Assembly (NCBI GenBank): GCA_963965975.1
Contig: OZ014412.1
Span: 4,714,501-4,778,500, forward strand
DNA from: Xestospongia bergquistia
Taxonomy: Eukaryota; Porifera; Demospongiae; Haplosclerida; Petrosiidae
Length of the DNA: 64,000 bases
Reading direction: 5' to 3'
Within the stretch, counting starts at the first letter, position 1; every line of letters begins with the position of its first letter. The notes under the pieces were generated by a model. The model saw only the letters and a list, made by a program, of their open reading frames with translations, made no database searches and was not told the DNA's origin. Positions 60,089 to 64,000 of the stretch are shown in pieces. The position numbers were made by a program, and so were the translations under genes.

Positions 60089-60417
60089 ATGCCTAAAACT
60101 AGAACTAGTAAAAAAGCAGGGAAAAAGAAACAAAGGAAAGAAACTAATACATCTAGTACAAGTGAAAAGTTCCTACTATAATAGAGGAAGAAAAGAAAGT
60201 TAGTATTGAGTCTTCACTGCCTGAGATATCAGAAAATGATATGCAGAGGGGGAGATACCTTGTGAATGAATTGCGTACTTTATTTGAGAAGGCAGTGTCA
60301 TCTAGCAGGAAACAATATGAACGTTATTCACAAAATATTGAAAAGTACTTTCGTTTTAAGTTTAAATTCTATGGTTTTAAAGCTACAGAGAGATGTACCA
60401 CTCAGTCACAATGGCTA
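60089..60417 (+). pseudogene. Broken copy of AlkD-like exon 1
   Basis: Nearly identical to 41487-41814 in reverse orientation: ATG at 60089 with the same lysine-rich tail. One A is lost at about 60168 (agtgaaaagttcc against agtgaaaaagttcc), which shifts the frame. The copy stops at CAATGGCTA, before the exon 1 donor, and runs into PMT-type 3' flank. Exons 2 and 3 are absent. The distance to the preceding PMT stop (about 310 bp) equals that at the intact locus (about 320 bp). Confidence 0.9.
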
Positions 60418-60597
60418 TTTGATTTAACATTAAATTAAATATAGTAGCAATAATGATAATAATTATGTTAGGCAATTATTTCATTAATTTAATTTGTCAA
60501 TGAGGACTACACTTAGCAGTCCCAAATAATGAAAAATGAAAAAAAATTCTAGACAAAGATCCCAGCTATTTATAGTATTCATTAATAAATTTGACAA

Positions 60598-61055
60598 ATC
60601 ACTGATTTCTCTGATACAGAAGTTTTACTTATACCAAATTTTTCAATTACATCATCAGTATCCAAGTCCATTATTACATATAGTACTACAGTATAGTGTG
60701 TCTCTGTTTGTTGTTGTTTTTAACAATATAAAATAGTTATTGAAATGTTGGAGGAGATAATGAATCTTATTAATCAGACTACTGTTAAAATTAACTTAGT
60801 AAGTAAAGAGAATTCATCAAGGTAATGAATTAATTAATTAAATAATTTAGACATTGTTTTGTTTAGAACTCGTGCTGTTACAAGAGGAGTTAATAACAGA
60901 GTTAAAGAAGAATTGACAGCTGCTATGGATAAACAGTTAACTCGTTGTCAGGAATCCATTGACTTTGTAGATTTTTTAAACAAGAAAGATTATGTTTTAT
61001 TGCAATTGTATTGGAAGTTTTTTACTTTATTTACTGATACACACAACAATCAATG
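60598..61055 (+). pseudogene. Broken copy of the INTS10 3' end (exons 16-18)
   Basis: Matches the end of INTS10 exon 16 (with an 8-bp deletion), exon 17 (60739-60822) and exon 18 (from 60868). LTAAMDKQLTRCQESIDFV is readable, then the sequence leaves the INTS10 match at 61001. The missing tail (ggtggtgatgaataaatgta) reappears at 63068, so about 2.07 kb separates the two halves. There is no upstream INTS10 sequence, so it is not functional. Confidence 0.88.
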
Positions 61056-61623
61056 AATATTATTACTGTTATCACAATTTTTTTCCAAATGGCATACTGC
61101 ATGTGTAGTTTGTACTAATATTAATTTATAATATTATTGTGATAAAGATATATCAACGTAATAAAATAATATGCATCTCTTATTGGATGTCAGTTTTCTG
61201 TTGACTTTTGATTTTGTATGCAAGATGACACTTGTATTACATTAAGCTGTTTCCCATTGTTGATAGTGAATATTGGATATTGTAGATGTGTCCCTCCAAA
61301 TTATGCAAAAATCTTAAAACAAAACAAATTTTCAGTATGACAATTCAATAACCATTATGTAGTTGCTTGTGAAGCTATGGGTTTCTAGTTGCTTGTGAAG
61401 TTATGGGTTTCTAGTTGCTTATGTGTGACTTAAAGTATTTAAATTTAACTAAAAGTAGTTGGTTTTAGTTATTTTCGTCAGTTGTATTGCAGACAGGCTG
61501 CCATTAAACATAATTATTCATAGTTACCGTTAATGAAATTCATGACAAATAGGTTGCGCCCCACAAGAGCATGAAAACAAAATCTGCAGTAAATATAAAA
61601 GGAAATGAAAACCATCTTGGATA

Positions 61624-61982
61624 GGTTGTGTTGTGGGCCAGCGTTCTGCAATGCATCAGACCTCTGAGATGGTTACCAGCATACTCTACGGAGTATCCGA
61701 AAGGCCGACTAGGATAGGGCTGGTAGTCTCCCTTTAAACGAGAAGAGGCTGGTGTATTTGTGGTTCCCGGTTCCTGAATGCGATATTCCCTAAGAGCTGG
61801 AATCCCGTACGGCTGGTTTTAAGTTAGGGCGATGCTCCAGCCAGGATTACCTCGCGAAGACGAGGGTTACCAAGCCAGGTGGCGGTCCCAGCTAGCAATA
61901 GCAGGGAATCCTGGAGCCTAAGTGGAAGCCTGAGTGGGTGAGCGAGTAGGAATCGTTTGGGCAACACAACATGTTTTTTTTT
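61624..61982 (+). ncRNA. Candidate Pol III type 3 structured RNA gene, family unknown
   Basis: A block of about 350 nt, much richer in GC than its surroundings. TATAAAA at 61594-61600 lies 25-30 bp upstream. The 5' end gttgtgttg (61625-61633) pairs with caacacaac (61962-61970), closing the whole block, and a run of nine T follows (61974-61982), as in Pol III terminators. Inside are nested stems: 61654-61665 with 61744-61754; 61672-61680 with 61719-61727; a hairpin atactc-tacg-gagtat (UACG tetraloop, 61681-61696); and cctcg-cgaaga-cgagg (61850-61865). I could not match it to RNase P, RNase MRP, 7SK, 7SL, U6 or 5S RNA from memory. A SINE or a retroelement untranslated region is the main alternative. 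Confidence 0.4.
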
Positions 61983-62689
61983 ATAAATTTAACTTTTTTT
62001 ATAAAATCTAACTAACCACTGAGAAGGAATGTTGGTATAACTGGTCAGTGTTTTATAGAGATCATTCCACAAACTTCCTCTAAGTTGTATGGTATACATA
62101 AAACATGCAATTGGTATTACAAAACATAGCATCAATTTTATCAGATAATAATTCTTTAACTGGTTTAACAAGTTTGACTGGTTTATTAGATGTATTCAAA
62201 TTTTCATATTGACGATATATTTAAAAAATTAAGACATGATATTAAAAATATTAGTTATGGTTAAAATGGTAATTATTTAAAAATTTGAGTACCTCCTGTA
62301 TTTCCTTGTTGTTGGCGCTATTACTATAACTATACATATCACCATTGCTATAGCTGATGAGAGTGAGCACCCTTTTGAATAATACTAGAGTCAAGTGGAT
62401 TTTCTCTAGACTATCCTATAGTTCACCACTAATAAAAAGAACTATAAAAATACTACTTTTAACATAAAGTGAATTTCTAATACGCATGTTTGGAACATGC
62501 TCCTACACTCTTTATAAGCTGTTTTGTTCTTGTTTGCAACCATACAAGATAGCTAGTAAGTTAAATTGGAAGAGCGAATATTGTTGTATCGCGTAGATCC
62601 AGCAGCCGTCCTGTTAAAAAGTTAAGCACAAAATGTATTATTGATAGGACAGCATATATAATGATGCTCGTCAAGGTATTCACTTATGT

Positions 62690-62780
62690 TAATGGAGACA
62701 TAGGGGTAGGAAAGGGGGGCAGGGGGAGCTGAAACCCCCCAACATTAAGTCAAGGGGCTAAGCCCCCCTGATTTGTACTC
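62690..62780. repeat. G/C-homopolymer inverted repeat, possible hAT end
   Basis: ataggggtaggaaagggggg followed by agctgaaacccccc, and then aaggggctaagcccccctg, form two imperfect hairpins. Such GGGG/CCCC ends are common in hAT-type elements with degraded bodies. No transposase is seen next to it. Confidence 0.45.
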
Positions 62781-63059
62781 AAGACTATAGCCGCTTGACT
62801 GAAGTGGTTATTGTGTTAACCTAATTAGACTGTATCTAACCATACCAATGACTTCTGCTACCGCGGAATGCACTTTTTCAACCTTACACTGACTAAAAAA
62901 TTACCTACAAAGTACTATGACCAAAGAACGATTAAACCATGTCATGTTGTTACATACACATAAGGACCGTACTGATAACATAAACTTATTAGAAATAGTG
63001 TTTATATAAGATATGATAAATACCTCACTTAGAAGTAAGCAATGTGATTCATTATTGAA

Positions 63060-63570
63060 ATTGTATTGGTGGTGATGAATAAATGTACAATTTTATTTAA
63101 ATCAGAATGTTAAAACATCAGTTATTGTGAATTTCTGATCAAGAAAAAGTGCACTTTAGGTGTATTTTTCAGTTTTTGACATATCAATTATGAACAGAAA
63201 TTAAGCAATGTTTAAACTTTATAATTTGTTACATTTTGACATTGTTTATGACAAGATTGATTGGAATAGTTATAGCAAGGAATGGTTTCCTTCCAAAAAT
63301 TGGAAAAAGGTATGGAGTATAATGGAAATGATAATTCTAAGGAATACACCCATATACTCCAGGTACCTTGTTATAATAATAATGATATTGTATGTTAAGT
63401 TGGTTTAAGTAATATCTGAAACAAGTATTCTTAATGTTTGCAGTTGTGTTAAGTACTTCACTTAGTTTGTTTTCCTGTTAATGTCAGAAATTATATAATA
63501 GAACCATTAATTAATAGAAACTAAAATAACTTTGTACAAACTAAAGGTATACAGAAATATTTTAGAAACA
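63060..63570 (+). repeat. Duplication module, copy 3 (INTS10 tail plus 3' flank)
   Basis: Starts with the INTS10 stop region (ggtggtgatgaataaatgta at 63068) and continues as the flank seen at 51244-51720 with small changes. It resumes the copy interrupted by the 2.07-kb insertion. Confidence 0.85.
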
Positions 63571-63594
63571 GATCTTTGATGTGCAATTAATGTG

Positions 63595-63898
63595 TTATCT
63601 TTCAGTTTAAACTTTTCCTTATTTTGTTTGTATTTAACATAGTAACAGCAAGAATTTAATTAATTAATTACTACAAAACTCAATAAGGAAAAATGTAAAC
63701 TAAAAGATAACAGATAAAAGTCTGGAACCAAGAATTGCGTATTAATACTGTAACGCAAAATATTTAATTAATACAAAACAAAACAAGGTGCTTATTTGTT
63801 ATGTGATGTAGTAAATAGTGTTAATGCCGCTATTCTTGGTACTAGACTTTTATCTGTTAACGTTTAGTTTACACTTTTCTTTGTTCTGTTTTGTATTT
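63595..63898. repeat. Nested inverted repeats, MITE-like
   Basis: Three related arms. Arm 1 (63595-63626) is the near reverse complement of arm 2 (63674-63710). Arm 2 with its extension to 63735 (gataaaagtctggaaccaag) is the near reverse complement of arm 3 (63832-63898). No coding sequence lies inside. Two successive insertions of one MITE, or one inside another, would explain it. Confidence 0.75.
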
Positions 63899-64000
63899 AA
63901 ACCTCGCTATTACAGTTGAGTATAGTAGTACCCTAGTGATTCAACATTTTAAGTTACCACAGAAGATTTCAAGAAAAGTAGAAGAAGTATACGCCTGTAC

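Larger units (their letters stand above)
61002..63067. other. 2.07-kb insertion splitting the INTS10 3' copy
   Basis: Absent from the paralogous INTS10 locus, where its flanks are contiguous at 51229-51232. The short word aattgtattgg occurs at both edges (61004 and 63059). It contains the candidate structured RNA (61624-61982) and a GC-rich hAT-like end (62690-62780). I find no transposase or reverse transcriptase frame inside, so its class is unknown. Confidence 0.7.

Noticed and set aside
61654-61754. Hammerhead ribozyme
   Set aside because: CTGAGA and GAAA words flank a hairpin, but the CUGANGA core and the cleavage-site geometry are not met.
61795-61835. Group II intron domain V
   Set aside because: A gtacgg...taag word resembles it, but the required AGC triad and hairpin with a GNRA loop are absent.

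Overview
The window looks like nuclear DNA of an early-branching animal, most probably a demosponge of the Amphimedon type. That assignment is inferred from gene content and gene architecture; no database search was run. The DNA is AT-rich. Genes lie a few hundred bases apart and have many GT-AG introns of about 45-120 nt. The genes are metazoan in character: Cbl with TKB, RING and UBA regions, TRIM-NHL, MRE11, DDX6, INTS10 and TBCEL. For spliced genes, spans run from start codon to stop codon, and exon coordinates were set by hand from splice signals and reading-frame phase.

Left part (1-31.5 kb), conserved single-copy genes. In order: the 5' part of a secreted GH38-like (DUF5054) gene (-); a TRIM-NHL gene (+) cut by one in-frame TAA; MRE11 (-, 19 exons) with an antisense tRNA-Thr(UGU) in an intron; CBL (+, 7 exons, 4-kb repeat-filled first intron); a small death-domain-like gene (-); PTGR3/ZADH2 (+); FDXACB1 (-); DDX6/Me31B (+); a plant-like dehydroascorbate-reductase/GST gene (-); and TBCEL (+). 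Several neighbours are head-to-head, with 145-232 bp between start codons (MRE11/CBL, FDXACB1/DDX6, DHAR/TBCEL), which suggests shared promoters.

Right part (31.7-64 kb), a duplicated accessory region. It is dominated by six copies of a tandem two-domain methyltransferase of the plant-type phosphoethanolamine N-methyltransferase (PMT) family. All six share the same 10-exon structure and fall into two types. A1 (frameshifted) and A2 are A-type. B1, B2, B3 and B4 are B-type, and B4 carries a nonsense codon. A1, A2, B1 and B2 read leftward, B3 and B4 rightward, with INTS10 (+) in the middle. The block B1 plus the 5' part of an AlkD-like DNA alkylation repair gene is present again, inverted, as B4 plus a broken AlkD piece. 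The 3' end of INTS10 is also duplicated, and that copy is split by a 2.07-kb insertion. Scrambled PMT relics, a hAT transposase relic, minisatellites and MITE-like inverted repeats lie between the genes.

Lead candidates for something undescribed are two. The first is the PMT cluster, whose B-type copies have altered SAM-binding and catalytic motifs. The second is a GC-rich, strongly self-complementary block at 61.62-61.98 kb. It has a TATA box about 30 bp upstream, terminal stem pairing and a T-run, as expected of a Pol III (type 3) non-coding RNA gene, but I could not match it to a known RNA family.
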